Shown: positions 19,148 through 29,058 of the stretch, piece after piece | Layout of the letters: each line of letters starts with the position of its first letter | How positions within the stretch are numbered: position 1 is the first letter of the stretch | DNA from: a virus | Virus record (IMG/VR): IMGVR_UViG_3300002180_000032 | Location: 1-38,243 of that record | Direction: 5' to 3' (one strand) | DNA: 38,243 nucleotides | The notes under the pieces: generated by a model | Seen by the model: only the letters and a program-made list of their open reading frames with translations | What the model was told of the DNA's origin: nothing | Databases searched by the model: none | Translations under genes and position numbers: made by a program

Positions 19148-20713
19148 ATGTCAGTATTAGATAGTCTCATCTCAGACCGCAAGAAGTTCATTGAAACCTT
19201 ACTTGTGATAGAGGACAAGAGTCAGAAACGAGTACCATTTATACTAAATCCAATACAATGTAATGTGCAGGAAACTCAAACTGGCAGGGATATATATGTG
19301 AAACCTGCACAAGTTGGCTTTAGCTCCGAGCGGTTTGCCAATGCTTATGTAGCTACTGTTACAACTCCGAGTACTAATACCGTTCTCATAGCTTATGAGG
19401 AGTTTATAACCCAGCGTCTATTAGACAAAATGCAATTCTACCACAATAGTATGATGGCATTAAACATTCCAGGCTTTCCAAAGATGCACCACAGTTCCAG
19501 CTATGAAAAGACTTTCCCATCCATCCATAGTAGTATATACATTAGCTCTGCCAGGTCTTATGTAGCAGGCCGTGCTGAGACTATCCATCATCTTCTCGCA
19601 GATGAGTTTGCCTTCTGGGAGCCTGGTGCAACTGAACGCATATTTGCACCTGCATTAGATAGAGTTCCACCAACAGGAACAGTAGATATATTCAGCACTC
19701 CCAATGGTGAGGACAATGACTTTTGCGATATGTATAGAATAGCAAAAGCTGGAGAATCTGTCTTTACTGCACACTTCTATCCCTGGTTTGTACATCCAGA
19801 ATACTCCATGCCACATGACCATCCAATACTAACCAAAGCTCCAAACTGGGCTAGGGAGTTAACAATCCCTGAACTTAAACTAGATTCAAATGAGGAAAAC
19901 CTAGCTACAAATTACAATCTCACCATGGACCAAATCCGCTGGCGTAGATATAAAATTCGTGAAAAAGAGAGCCTCAGACGCAGCGGGGATATGATTAAAC
20001 TATTCCAGCAGGAATTTCCAGAAGATGATATATCCTGCTTCTTAGCTGCTGGAGATATGTACTATGATACGGATATAATGGGTGAACTGACTCGAGATTG
20101 CCATACTGCTCCGATGTCTAAGCAAGTACTACACAACTTTGCGGATGTATGGTATCCACCAGAAGATAACAGGTGGTATATACTAGCCATAGACCCAGGT
20201 CAGGCTAAGATAACCAGAACTGCTATGGTAGTCCTAGCCTTTGATAAGGATGATAACCCAACCTACTGTGCCAGAGCAGCAGGTCTTTGGGAGCCAGAAA
20301 CTACTGCACTAATGGCTATGGAACTTGGTAAATACTATAACAGTGCGGTTATAACCTGGGAAGCTAATTCTCACGGCCTTGCTCTTGCTCCATTACTTAA
20401 GAACTATCCAAATCTATACTACCGCCGAGATGTAGTCAGCGGCATTGAAAGCCATGAGTTAGGTTGGTATACTAGCGGAGGAGCTAGAGGCACTAAGGAA
20501 TACATGTTAGCCACTATGAGAAGAATGTTACCAAGAATGAGAGTCCATGATGTCCAATTTATTAGCGAATGTAGGAACATCCGAACAAATGATGGTAAGA
20601 CAGTTTCAGTAGGCATGGATGACATACACGATGCGTGCTGTATAGGACTAGTATGTAGAGATTCTCGGCCAATATACCGAGGGTTTGTAGGAACTTCTGG
20701 CTTTAAATGGTAA
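19148..20713 (+). CDS. terL: Terminase large subunit
   Basis: A 521-aa packaging motor. The ATPase domain has a degenerate Walker A VKPAQVGFSS (51-60), as in many TerL variants, and Walker B LLADEFAF (Asp152, Glu153). The RNase-H-like nuclease domain shows AIDPGQ (Asp349), ITWEANSHG (Glu405) and MDDIHDAC (Asp491-Asp495). All catalytic elements are present. It converts ATP hydrolysis into DNA packaging at the portal and cuts the concatemer. The portal follows immediately. There is no close small-subunit gene, which is the odd point. Confidence 0.9.
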   Translation: MSVLDSLISDRKKFIETLLVIEDKSQKRVPFILNPIQCNVQETQTGRDIYVKPAQVGFSSERFANAYVATVTTPSTNTVLIAYEEFITQRLLDKMQFYHNSMMALNIPGFPKMHHSSSYEKTFPSIHSSIYISSARSYVAGRAETIHHLLADEFAFWEPGATERIFAPALDRVPPTGTVDIFSTPNGEDNDFCDMYRIAKAGESVFTAHFYPWFVHPEYSMPHDHPILTKAPNWARELTIPELKLDSNEENLATNYNLTMDQIRWRRYKIREKESLRRSGDMIKLFQQEFPEDDISCFLAAGDMYYDTDIMGELTRDCHTAPMSKQVLHNFADVWYPPEDNRWYILAIDPGQAKITRTAMVVLAFDKDDNPTYCARAAGLWEPETTALMAMELGKYYNSAVITWEANSHGLALAPLLKNYPNLYYRRDVVSGIESHELGWYTSGGARGTKEYMLATMRRMLPRMRVHDVQFISECRNIRTNDGKTVSVGMDDIHDACCIGLVCRDSRPIYRGFVGTSGFKW

Positions 20714-20733
20714 TGTATACATAGGAGGTAACT

Positions 20734-20934
20734 ATGAAATTAACTTGGGATGAATGGCATAGTTTTGTAATTGGTTGGTGTGAGGCTATATCTTTTGGCA
20801 GACGTATACATAAAATGCCAATGGAATATGACAACCCATTAACTAACGAATACCATTACTATCTATTTGGCCTTGCTATTGGTGTATTTACCTGGCTAGT
20901 AATAATCATTGGAGGGATAAAATGCCTGATATAA
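20734..20934 (+). CDS. Small membrane protein (66 aa)
   Basis: A 66-aa product starting MKLTWDEWHS. An aromatic-rich N-terminus is followed by one C-terminal transmembrane helix (YYLFGLAIGVFTWLVIIIGG). The ribosome site is AGGAGGTAACT. Its end overlaps the portal start by 13 bases. Function unknown. Confidence 0.58.
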   Translation: MKLTWDEWHSFVIGWCEAISFGRRIHKMPMEYDNPLTNEYHYYLFGLAIGVFTWLVIIIGGIKCLI

Positions 20935-22601
20935 AAACCAAGATACTAAAAGAATGTATAGACCTAGAAAAATCCTGGTCTGAGAGGAATAAGCAAATCA
21001 GGTATTGGTATGATATACTATTACTAACTAACAACCTATACCAAGAAGGCATGGAGTCAGTTATAGCTAACGACCCAAGAGTTGCTTATAACCTCTCAGT
21101 ATATCTCATAAAATCCGCCATAATAGCTCACAAAATGCCTACAGAAGGTCTAGAAATGCAAGAGATAGTAGATACCAGCAGCATCGAGCAATTCTTTGCC
21201 AGACAATGGGGAGAATTAGATGAAGGCCAGAGGAGAATAGGCAGGCAGTCCTGGCTAAGATATCAAACTGCCCTGACTGTAGCTACTGGCTGGTATTCTG
21301 TACTAGCTCTAGCTACTCCAGACAAACTAATTGCTGAAACTTGGAACCCAATAGAAGTCTTTCCACACTTCTCCAGAGACCCAGAGATTGGTATGGATAA
21401 ATGCGCCCATATATATTCTCTTACTTCCAGTGAGGCTAACCGCAAAGCTAAGTTAAATAACTGGGTACTTCCAAGGTCATTTGTTGGTGATGTTAAGGTA
21501 TATAACTATTACTTCATAGACGAGGATGGTGACCCATCTAATACCGTACTGATGAATAATGTTATAGTAATCCCTCCATTCAAGCTGAACCCAACTATCC
21601 AGGCATCTAATAGACTTCCAATCTTTGTGTCCCCAGTTGGTGGACTTCCTGACGATGGTGCTATAGTAACCAAACAAACTAGCTGGCAGAAACACTTTGG
21701 TGAGAGTATAATAGCCACCGACGCAGAGGAATTCAACAACCAAAACAAGATGCTAACCTACGTCCAGCAGACAGTAAGAGACACAGCAACTCCTCGCTGG
21801 TTTGAAAGATCCACAGGCGGTAATATATTAACTCCAGAAACATTGTTTAGGCGTGGAACTATATACCGAGGTGGTCCTAATGATAGTATAGACCCATTGC
21901 CAGTTCCTCCAATGCCACTTGAGCTTAGGACTATACTCTTTGACTATAGTAATCGTATCCAGCGAGGCTTATTTCCATGGACGTTGTTAGGTAATATCCA
22001 AGGCCAGATGTCTGGTTATATGATGAGCCAGGTAGCTTCTTCCTCCATGTCTTCTCTAGCTCCCTATGCAGATGGAATTAGAGACCTACTAACCGATATA
22101 AACAACTACTGGTTGTATGAGATGAGAGAAAGAAACATCTCCATACGAGGATTTACCATACCTAAAGAAACTCCAAAAGATATTAAATTCAAAGTCAGTC
22201 TAAACGTCAACATACCAGGCAGTTTAGTCCAGCGAGCTACAATAGCTAAGATACTCAATCCACAACTGCGATTTGACTTTGCTACCACTTGTGACTTGAT
22301 GTTCCCAGAGATAAACAATCCTATAGAAATCCAAGCAAGAGTTAATAAAGATGAAGCTGTGATGGGTGAAGTAGCTCAAGCAGTTGCCCTAATAGAATCT
22401 TACAGAGAAGTAGCTAAAATGTCTAGGGAGTCTGGCGATACTACAACCGCTGACCTTTATGAAAAAGCAGCAAACTCACTGGAAGCTCAAATGTCCACTC
22501 CACAAGTACCAACTACTGCTCAACCTACACGTCCAAAGGAAATGAGGTCAGCAATTCCACGGGAAGAAACAATGCCAGAAGAGTTTGAAGGAGGTGTCTA
22601 A
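20922..22601 (+). CDS. Portal protein
   Basis: A 559-aa portal. It starts with a helical clip (KECIDLEKSWSERNKQIRYW) and has the wing/stem pattern of phage portals, including AETWNPIEVFPHFSRD, GESIIATDAEEFNNQNKML and MSGYMMSQVASSSMSSLAP. Size and placement directly after the terminase support the call. The tail is Pro/Glu-rich. Portals form the dodecameric ring for DNA packaging and tail joining. Its stop overlaps the next ATG by one base. Confidence 0.8.
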   Translation: MPDIKTKILKECIDLEKSWSERNKQIRYWYDILLLTNNLYQEGMESVIANDPRVAYNLSVYLIKSAIIAHKMPTEGLEMQEIVDTSSIEQFFARQWGELDEGQRRIGRQSWLRYQTALTVATGWYSVLALATPDKLIAETWNPIEVFPHFSRDPEIGMDKCAHIYSLTSSEANRKAKLNNWVLPRSFVGDVKVYNYYFIDEDGDPSNTVLMNNVIVIPPFKLNPTIQASNRLPIFVSPVGGLPDDGAIVTKQTSWQKHFGESIIATDAEEFNNQNKMLTYVQQTVRDTATPRWFERSTGGNILTPETLFRRGTIYRGGPNDSIDPLPVPPMPLELRTILFDYSNRIQRGLFPWTLLGNIQGQMSGYMMSQVASSSMSSLAPYADGIRDLLTDINNYWLYEMRERNISIRGFTIPKETPKDIKFKVSLNVNIPGSLVQRATIAKILNPQLRFDFATTCDLMFPEINNPIEIQARVNKDEAVMGEVAQAVALIESYREVAKMSRESGDTTTADLYEKAANSLEAQMSTPQVPTTAQPTRPKEMRSAIPREETMPEEFEGGV

Positions 22602-25600
22602 TGCCAGATGGATTTGGAGACCAACTAAAAAAGTGGCAGCAAGAAGCTGAATCCAGCTTCAGTCAATTACAGGAGATTGAGACTCAAGCTGGTAATCCGC
22701 CACCTGAAAAAGATAAGCCTTGGTGGAAAACCATGCTAGGTGGTTTTGGCCTTGCAATTCCACCACTAGGACTATACCAATATGCAAAGGCAGCTTTCAA
22801 ACCAAAACCTGGAGCAGAAGTAGCTAAACTAACCAAGCAAAGAGATGATGCACTAGCTAACTATTCCACAGCTACCTGGTTTGCGGATGCGTATTCTGCT
22901 ACTCCAGCAGGATTAAAAGCGGCTGGTATCACCAGCTTCACCGATTATATGAAGAAAGACCCACCAGGTCCAACTGTTGCTCCTGCTGAGTTAGCTAAAG
23001 CTAAGAAATACATAGACTCAATTCTCCTAGGCACTGAGGAAGAAGCTATAACCTACCCTAAAGAACTTGCGAAGGATTGGATTACTGAGCCACTAGAAAC
23101 TAGACCCAAATTCCAAGGCATACATTTAACTACCGTTCAAGAAATGATAAAATGGTTAAGTAAACAAGCTCCTCAGCCAATAGTTCCAGAAAACCTAGGC
23201 AATGAGGGTCTGATGGAATACCTTAAAGACCAAGGCTGGGATGAAGAGCAACTGGCAGAAATTGAAGCACAAGTTACAGAAACTTGGGGTTCTATGTTTG
23301 ATGAACACCGTTCAGAAAGAGAACAAATTAGACGCTACCAAGCTGGCATAGATACTCCCCAAATGCCAGATGAGACTTGGAAAGAAAAACTAGCCCGTGC
23401 TGGTTCTCAACCTGCCCTTGCTGCTTTGGATGCACTTGGCCTTTACTGGAAAGCAGTTGAAGAACCAATAGCTGCATTGACAACTTATTCAATAGCTAAC
23501 CTACCACCAGCACTATTACCAATCAAACATATAGGAACAATATCTGAAACCCAAGAACTATTGCGTGATGAGTTAAAAACCTTACATAAATATCATATAG
23601 ATGAAGGTACAAACTGGTGGACTGCATGGGGTAAAGCATGGCATGACTTGGAAGCACCAGAGTGGGCTAAGATATCCATGGAAATAGTTGCAGACCCACT
23701 CAACCTTATAGGCTTTGGCTGGTTCACAAAACTAGCTCATGCTACTAAAGCTATTCCAGTAGTAGGTAGATTTACTGGCTTAATGGGAGCAGTAGAACGA
23801 GGCTGGATAGCTGCTGCTGAGTATCCACTAATTAAAGCAAGAGCGGCGTATAGAAGGATACCATTAACCAGAGGCCAGAAAACTGCATTTGCTGAGTTTA
23901 ATAGCGATAATATTATAACATCTGCAACTGGCCAACATTTCAGTTCCAAAGGCGGAATGAAACATATTCCGCAAGAAGATTTTACCAAGCATAACCTAAG
24001 TGCTATAGATGAAGTCTTAGATAATCCAGAAACTCTAGGCTATACTGGTGACTTGGGTAGGAACTTCCTTGATAGACCTCCAATGACACAGGATGACTTT
24101 ACAGACTGGGCTGGAAAACTCAGTTCATCCTTAACTCCAGCTGATATTACTCCACAAACCCTCTTTATGTTTGAGGAGTTAATAGAATCAGCAGCAGTTA
24201 GAGGTAGTCTGCGACCTGCCAAGAGCCTTGAAAAAACTGCTCAGGAACTTCTCAGGCTAGTATTTAATGTAGCAGACTCACCAGAAAATATGAAGATAGC
24301 TGAGAACTTAATAGAAGGTATATATACCAGAACCATAAGGATAGCCAAAGGTATAGCTTCCATGCCAAAAGCGCAATGTCTAAGACAAGCAGCAAAGAAA
24401 GCAGGGAAGATAGTCCTAACTACCAGCTACGCAGATGACTTTAACTTTAAGTTCCATCATGGTGTATGGAGTGGCATCTTGGGTGAATACAGGCGCACTG
24501 CCAACATCTGGGCTAATACCATGGATAAACACCTAATAATGCCATTTGCCAGAGCCTATCTAGTAACTGCCTCCTACATGCCATGGAACTGGGGAGAAGA
24601 GGTAATGCGAACCTGGTTCGGTAGAGGTGGACTTATATATGGTAAAAACGCTCCAGTTAGGCTAGAATACCTATCCACTGGTTTAACACTTGACCGTAAA
24701 ATATTTCAAGATGGAGTACCACTAGCCAAGGAAAGATATAGGGATATGCCAAAGATACTAGCTAAGGAAGGTAAGCCAGGTATCGGCGAGATGTCTGAGG
24801 CAGTAGAAAGAGAATATGGTAAAGGTCCACTAGAAAAGCTCTTGTTATATGGCTGGCATCCTAAGATGAATAAGTTCCATGAAGCTCTTTACTTTCCAAT
24901 CAGAGGTTCTCAATGGGCTGGAGGAATAGAACGTTCTGGCTTTACAACTTCTCGCTGGCTACAGCACTTAGATGAGATGGCTCCAGATGCTGTGAAAGGA
25001 ATCAAAGCAGCAGTTGGTACAGTAGATGACATACCACAAGTAATTGGAACTACAAAATCACTTAGGAATGGTTTCTACAAACAAGTTAATGATGCTGCAC
25101 ATCTTGGTCCAAATGCAGTTAGGAGCATACCAGACAAGTTTACCTTCAAGGAAATAAGACTAGCTGAGGTTGCAGAAGCTAGAACTAAGTATGCAGATAT
25201 TGGCACCGCTGGTGACTATATAATGTCCAGGGCTGAGATTGGTGACTTGTGGAGTGATATTCCTGGTCATTTTACAAAAGCTAAGGATAAACTAGCTGAT
25301 AACTTCCTCCATGCGCCAGAAACTAAGATGGCTAACTATAAAACACTAATAGATGACTTGTTAGAAAAAGCAGAAGCTACTCCAAACAAAGAGCATCTAT
25401 TAGCATTAGTACAAACACTCCGAGAACTATCCGATGATGCACCTGAAACCATCCATGCAGTCTTTATGGCATTTGGTGAAAGGTCAGCTGGTATAACTTC
25501 CGAAGCAGGTAGAAACGCACTTTGGAATGATGCTTATCCTAGGATAGCTCCATTCTTAGATGAAGTAGAAAAGCAAGCTAATAGACTAGCCACTCATATT

Positions 25601-28600
25601 CGTGACCAGTCTGGCAGTGATATACTTACCAAGCTGCAATGGGATGAAGTAGATAACACCATAACTCAATATATGAATAGAGTGAGTAAGATAGTAGATA
25701 CCAGACACAAAGCAGATTTAGAGAGAACTATTCTCCTAGAACGTGGAGTTGGCCCAGGTACTCCAGAATGGCAAGACGAACTTGGTAAAATTTGGTTTGA
25801 ACATCATACAGTAGACTCCGAGTTAGCAGCTAATATGGACGTACAGCAAAAAATACTTAGCAACAAGATAACTCCACAAGACATACCTACTCCACGTATA
25901 GATGCTTCTGGTAGAGGTTTAACTCCAGCCGATGTAGCTCCGCTGTTTCTAAGTACTGGTGACCAATTATCCTATGCTATGATGCAATCCAGTGCTATGA
26001 GACCAAAGATGTACTTCACTGCCCATGTTAAGAAGAAAGCTACCGAGATGGCCAATGTATATAATACTACCAGACAAGCACTAGGATTTACAGACCAAGG
26101 TATAAGTGATGTTTATGACCAGCTAATTTATGGTCTAAGGTCTAGCCCAGAGTTTCATAATATACTTACTCCAAAATTTGCTGAGTTAGATAACCTTGCT
26201 ATGGATATAGAAGCAATTAGAATAAACAAAGCTCTGGATCCAAGGCTAACTAAAGTGTATAAAGAATACGCAGAAGGGGTAGCTACTAAGTTAGAAAAGC
26301 TGGATATATATAAGAAACCAGAGCCTATAGTTGAGCCACCAACAAAGGGTGACTTGGAAGACATTAAAGGTTTTCTTGCTGAGCCTATTATACCTAAAGC
26401 TACAGAGGGTATGCCAGAACCTTGGGAGATGACTAAGGCAGAGTGGAGGAATACTCAGTTACTTCCTGTTACTAGACCTTTTTCTACCATACTAAGGGAA
26501 GGGGAAATAAATTATACCAAAGGTTCTGTATTTCATGGAACTGGTGTAGAGGCAATGCAGAACATAATAGAAAAGGAATCTATACAACCTTTGGTATCTA
26601 GAGGTGATAAGTTAGGAGAGGCAGTAGTATCAATGTCCCAGATTGAGAAAGTTGCTGACGATTTTGGGGTGGTTACTATTGAACTTCGAGATAGAGGATA
26701 TGTAGAAAGAAGATTAGCTTGGGAGGGTGATTGGGTTAAGGGTATGGAAGTAGTATCAAAAGATGCTATACCCTTGTCAGATATAAAGGGAGTTACATTC
26801 ACTTTGGGTGCTAAGGAGGACTTATTATGGAAAGACCCGATTAGTGGAATAACATTAGACTCCTTAAAGAAGCAAATAGAAAACAAGGGAATTAAAGTAA
26901 CTGTCAAGAAAGTTCAAACACATAAGGATTTGATAGTGCAAGCACTTAAGGAAGGCAAGCCAGTTCCAGCACATGTATTAAAAGACTACCCTGAGTTGGG
27001 TAAGGCTGTACCACTGGATATACGCAAAGAACCAACAACACTCCGAGAAGGTACAGATGATTGGTGGAAAACCAAGCAAGATGCAATGGATGCAACTATG
27101 AAAGAATACTATCACGAATTTACCGACTATACCAATGCCAACTCTGCTGACTTGTTTATGAGGAATGTATTTCCCTACTGGCAATATGAGTCCCAGCGTT
27201 GGTTCTGGCTACCTAGAAACTTCCTAACTCATCCAGGTGTATTTAATATCTGGGGTAAACATATGGATAACTCTGACTATGGCTACCTTCATGTACCTGG
27301 CACCAACCTTGAATTTAATTTAACCAGAGGTTCTATATACAAAGGTGGGATGTCTACCCTAGTCCGTAGAGATTACCCAGAATATTATGACCAATACTTC
27401 CCAGAGTTCTTTGAGACTGTAGACTATGCTGAACGCTTTGGCTTCTTTCCCAATGTATTTTGGGGTACTCTAATAAATACATTTGGAGGCAGAGAACCAC
27501 AACTAGGACAGCAAATGCCAGCGATAGTTAGAACTCCATTGGATATATACGTGGCTGCAAATCCAGACTCTAAAATAGGTAAAGCACTTCAAGAAACTCT
27601 ATTCTCAGATAGGTTCAGAGACTACCTAATAATGTGTAATGTAGAACATATAGCTTCTGCTGACCAAATCCAACGTAATATCAATGGTGAAACTATCTGG
27701 AATAAGATGGAAACCCACCAAACATTAACAGATGAAGAGCAAGCACTATGGGATAGAGCTAGGCAAAAAGTAGCAATGGTGTCACCACTCTTAGAACATG
27801 GTGGCATCTTCCGCATGAGGCATCAAGATAGAATAGAAGCATACAATATGATGGGAGAATTCGTTGAAGAAATAACTGGCGTGTCTGTAGAAATGCAGGA
27901 CAATCTAAGGCGTCATGGGTATTCAGTAGGTGATGTGTGCAGCGGGTTATCCCAGCAAGATATGCTACTCTTAGAAGAAGCTCTAGAATACAAACGCTGG
28001 TTAAGTCCTCGTCTTACAGCATCTTTACGTCCGTCTAATGAGATAGAAGTAAATCTAATACTCAGTGAGTTCTGGAATGAGGTTAAATTACATTCCGAAA
28101 CTAATAGAGAAGAACTAAAAAGAGTTGAATCTCAAGCATTTAGAGGTGAAGGTGGCTGGATATCCAAGTCTGACTATATAGACAAGGCTAGAGGTATCAT
28201 GTCTGACAATGCTAGGTTCATCCACAGCCTTCATGGAGATAAATACAACCAAGCTACTGGCCAGTGGGAATCAAACCCAAATGCTAACACTAAATTTTCT
28301 ATGGTTCCTGTAACCATGGGAGAACGTGCTGAGTTTTACACTGAGCGTGGAGTTAACCTATCCATGTCTACCTTCGACGAAATGCTGGCTGAGTGGTACC
28401 AGCTATCTCCAAAGCAAAAAGTAGACCCAGTAACCAATACAGTAGAAACAGACTGGGGTACATACTTCGCAACCATGGATGTGATAAGAACTATGATGCC
28501 AGATGACTTGCGGCGAGAATGGGATTCCTATCTCCAACGCAATTTTACTCCAGGTTGGGCATTCTTCAAAGACTCCACTCAAAACTACCTAGTCCCATAC

Positions 28601-28915
28601 TGGAATGTCTCGGATATAATTAAACAGGAACTATTCTCAACAGAGGAGCAAGCACTAATAGATGAATACTATAAAATTCACAAAATAGACCCAGATAGAA
28701 CTCAAGAGATAATGGACATAACTCGGCCAGATGGTACCAAACTAATAGCTCAATACAAATCTAAATCCTCAGATGCTAGACATAAACTCCGCCTAGTAAA
28801 TCCTATGCTAGATGCTCAACTTCTATTCTGGAATAAAACTACAACTCTCTTAACTCCAGAAGCAGAACAGATGTATAACCAATTGGTTGAAACTAGCAGG
28901 AAACTAGGCCTGTAA
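22601..28915 (+). CDS. Giant polyvalent/ejection-type protein with ART-like segment
   Basis: A 2104-aa protein directly after the portal. Most of it is a long helical, charged body. Residues 1311-1410 resemble an ADP-ribosyltransferase-type fold: FHGTGVEAMQNII, then LGEAVVSMSQ, FGVVTIEL. At about 1447-1466 lies ALKEGKPVPAHVLKDYPEL, a hallmark linker of large polyvalent phage/plasmid proteins that carry effector domains into cells. Near 1520-1565 is an aromatic segment (FPYWQYESQRWFWLPRNF) as in internal virion proteins. It is probably packed in the head and ejected with DNA. The ART-like segment has a different base composition, about twelve GGG runs in 500 bases against about one upstream, suggesting later insertion. 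Enzyme activity is unproven. Confidence 0.7.
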   Translation: MPDGFGDQLKKWQQEAESSFSQLQEIETQAGNPPPEKDKPWWKTMLGGFGLAIPPLGLYQYAKAAFKPKPGAEVAKLTKQRDDALANYSTATWFADAYSATPAGLKAAGITSFTDYMKKDPPGPTVAPAELAKAKKYIDSILLGTEEEAITYPKELAKDWITEPLETRPKFQGIHLTTVQEMIKWLSKQAPQPIVPENLGNEGLMEYLKDQGWDEEQLAEIEAQVTETWGSMFDEHRSEREQIRRYQAGIDTPQMPDETWKEKLARAGSQPALAALDALGLYWKAVEEPIAALTTYSIANLPPALLPIKHIGTISETQELLRDELKTLHKYHIDEGTNWWTAWGKAWHDLEAPEWAKISMEIVADPLNLIGFGWFTKLAHATKAIPVVGRFTGLMGAVERGWIAAAEYPLIKARAAYRRIPLTRGQKTAFAEFNSDNIITSATGQHFSSKGGMKHIPQEDFTKHNLSAIDEVLDNPETLGYTGDLGRNFLDRPPMTQDDFTDWAGKLSSSLTPADITPQTLFMFEELIESAAVRGSLRPAKSLEKTAQELLRLVFNVADSPENMKIAENLIEGIYTRTIRIAKGIASMPKAQCLRQAAKKAGKIVLTTSYADDFNFKFHHGVWSGILGEYRRTANIWANTMDKHLIMPFARAYLVTASYMPWNWGEEVMRTWFGRGGLIYGKNAPVRLEYLSTGLTLDRKIFQDGVPLAKERYRDMPKILAKEGKPGIGEMSEAVEREYGKGPLEKLLLYGWHPKMNKFHEALYFPIRGSQWAGGIERSGFTTSRWLQHLDEMAPDAVKGIKAAVGTVDDIPQVIGTTKSLRNGFYKQVNDAAHLGPNAVRSIPDKFTFKEIRLAEVAEARTKYADIGTAGDYIMSRAEIGDLWSDIPGHFTKAKDKLADNFLHAPETKMANYKTLIDDLLEKAEATPNKEHLLALVQTLRELSDDAPETIHAVFMAFGERSAGITSEAGRNALWNDAYPRIAPFLDEVEKQANRLATHIRDQSGSDILTKLQWDEVDNTITQYMNRVSKIVDTRHKADLERTILLERGVGPGTPEWQDELGKIWFEHHTVDSELAANMDVQQKILSNKITPQDIPTPRIDASGRGLTPADVAPLFLSTGDQLSYAMMQSSAMRPKMYFTAHVKKKATEMANVYNTTRQALGFTDQGISDVYDQLIYGLRSSPEFHNILTPKFAELDNLAMDIEAIRINKALDPRLTKVYKEYAEGVATKLEKLDIYKKPEPIVEPPTKGDLEDIKGFLAEPIIPKATEGMPEPWEMTKAEWRNTQLLPVTRPFSTILREGEINYTKGSVFHGTGVEAMQNIIEKESIQPLVSRGDKLGEAVVSMSQIEKVADDFGVVTIELRDRGYVERRLAWEGDWVKGMEVVSKDAIPLSDIKGVTFTLGAKEDLLWKDPISGITLDSLKKQIENKGIKVTVKKVQTHKDLIVQALKEGKPVPAHVLKDYPELGKAVPLDIRKEPTTLREGTDDWWKTKQDAMDATMKEYYHEFTDYTNANSADLFMRNVFPYWQYESQRWFWLPRNFLTHPGVFNIWGKHMDNSDYGYLHVPGTNLEFNLTRGSIYKGGMSTLVRRDYPEYYDQYFPEFFETVDYAERFGFFPNVFWGTLINTFGGREPQLGQQMPAIVRTPLDIYVAANPDSKIGKALQETLFSDRFRDYLIMCNVEHIASADQIQRNINGETIWNKMETHQTLTDEEQALWDRARQKVAMVSPLLEHGGIFRMRHQDRIEAYNMMGEFVEEITGVSVEMQDNLRRHGYSVGDVCSGLSQQDMLLLEEALEYKRWLSPRLTASLRPSNEIEVNLILSEFWNEVKLHSETNREELKRVESQAFRGEGGWISKSDYIDKARGIMSDNARFIHSLHGDKYNQATGQWESNPNANTKFSMVPVTMGERAEFYTERGVNLSMSTFDEMLAEWYQLSPKQKVDPVTNTVETDWGTYFATMDVIRTMMPDDLRREWDSYLQRNFTPGWAFFKDSTQNYLVPYWNVSDIIKQELFSTEEQALIDEYYKIHKIDPDRTQEIMDITRPDGTKLIAQYKSKSSDARHKLRLVNPMLDAQLLFWNKTTTLLTPEAEQMYNQLVETSRKLGL

Positions 28916-28921
28916 ACATGC

Positions 28922-28952
28922 TATATTTAATCATAACTAACAATTAAATATA
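28922..28952. repeat. AT-rich hairpin between late operons
   Basis: TATATTTAAT (28922-28931) pairs with ATTAAATATA (28943-28952) over an 11-base loop. The stem is all A:T with no strong T-run, so at best it is a weak terminator. It lies between the giant gene and the second late promoter. Confidence 0.35.
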
Positions 28953-29006
28953 TACGATGTATAATAAATTATAGCATACATTTAGTTGACATAACGACGA
29001 TAGCTC

Positions 29007-29035
29007 TTGACAAACGCATTATGTAATGTTATAAT
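29007..29035 (+). promoter_or_regulatory. Rightward late promoter 2 with internal palindrome
   Basis: TTGACA (29007-29012), a 17-base spacer and TATAAT (29030-29035), with an extended -10 TGT. CATTATGTAATG (29017-29028) fills the spacer. The -10 context ATGTTATAATAGG is identical to promoter 1. A GTTGACATAAC element lies about 15 bases upstream. A short leader with GGAGGTGAATT follows. Confidence 0.88.
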
Positions 29036-29058
29036 AGGTAATACAATGGAGGTGAATT

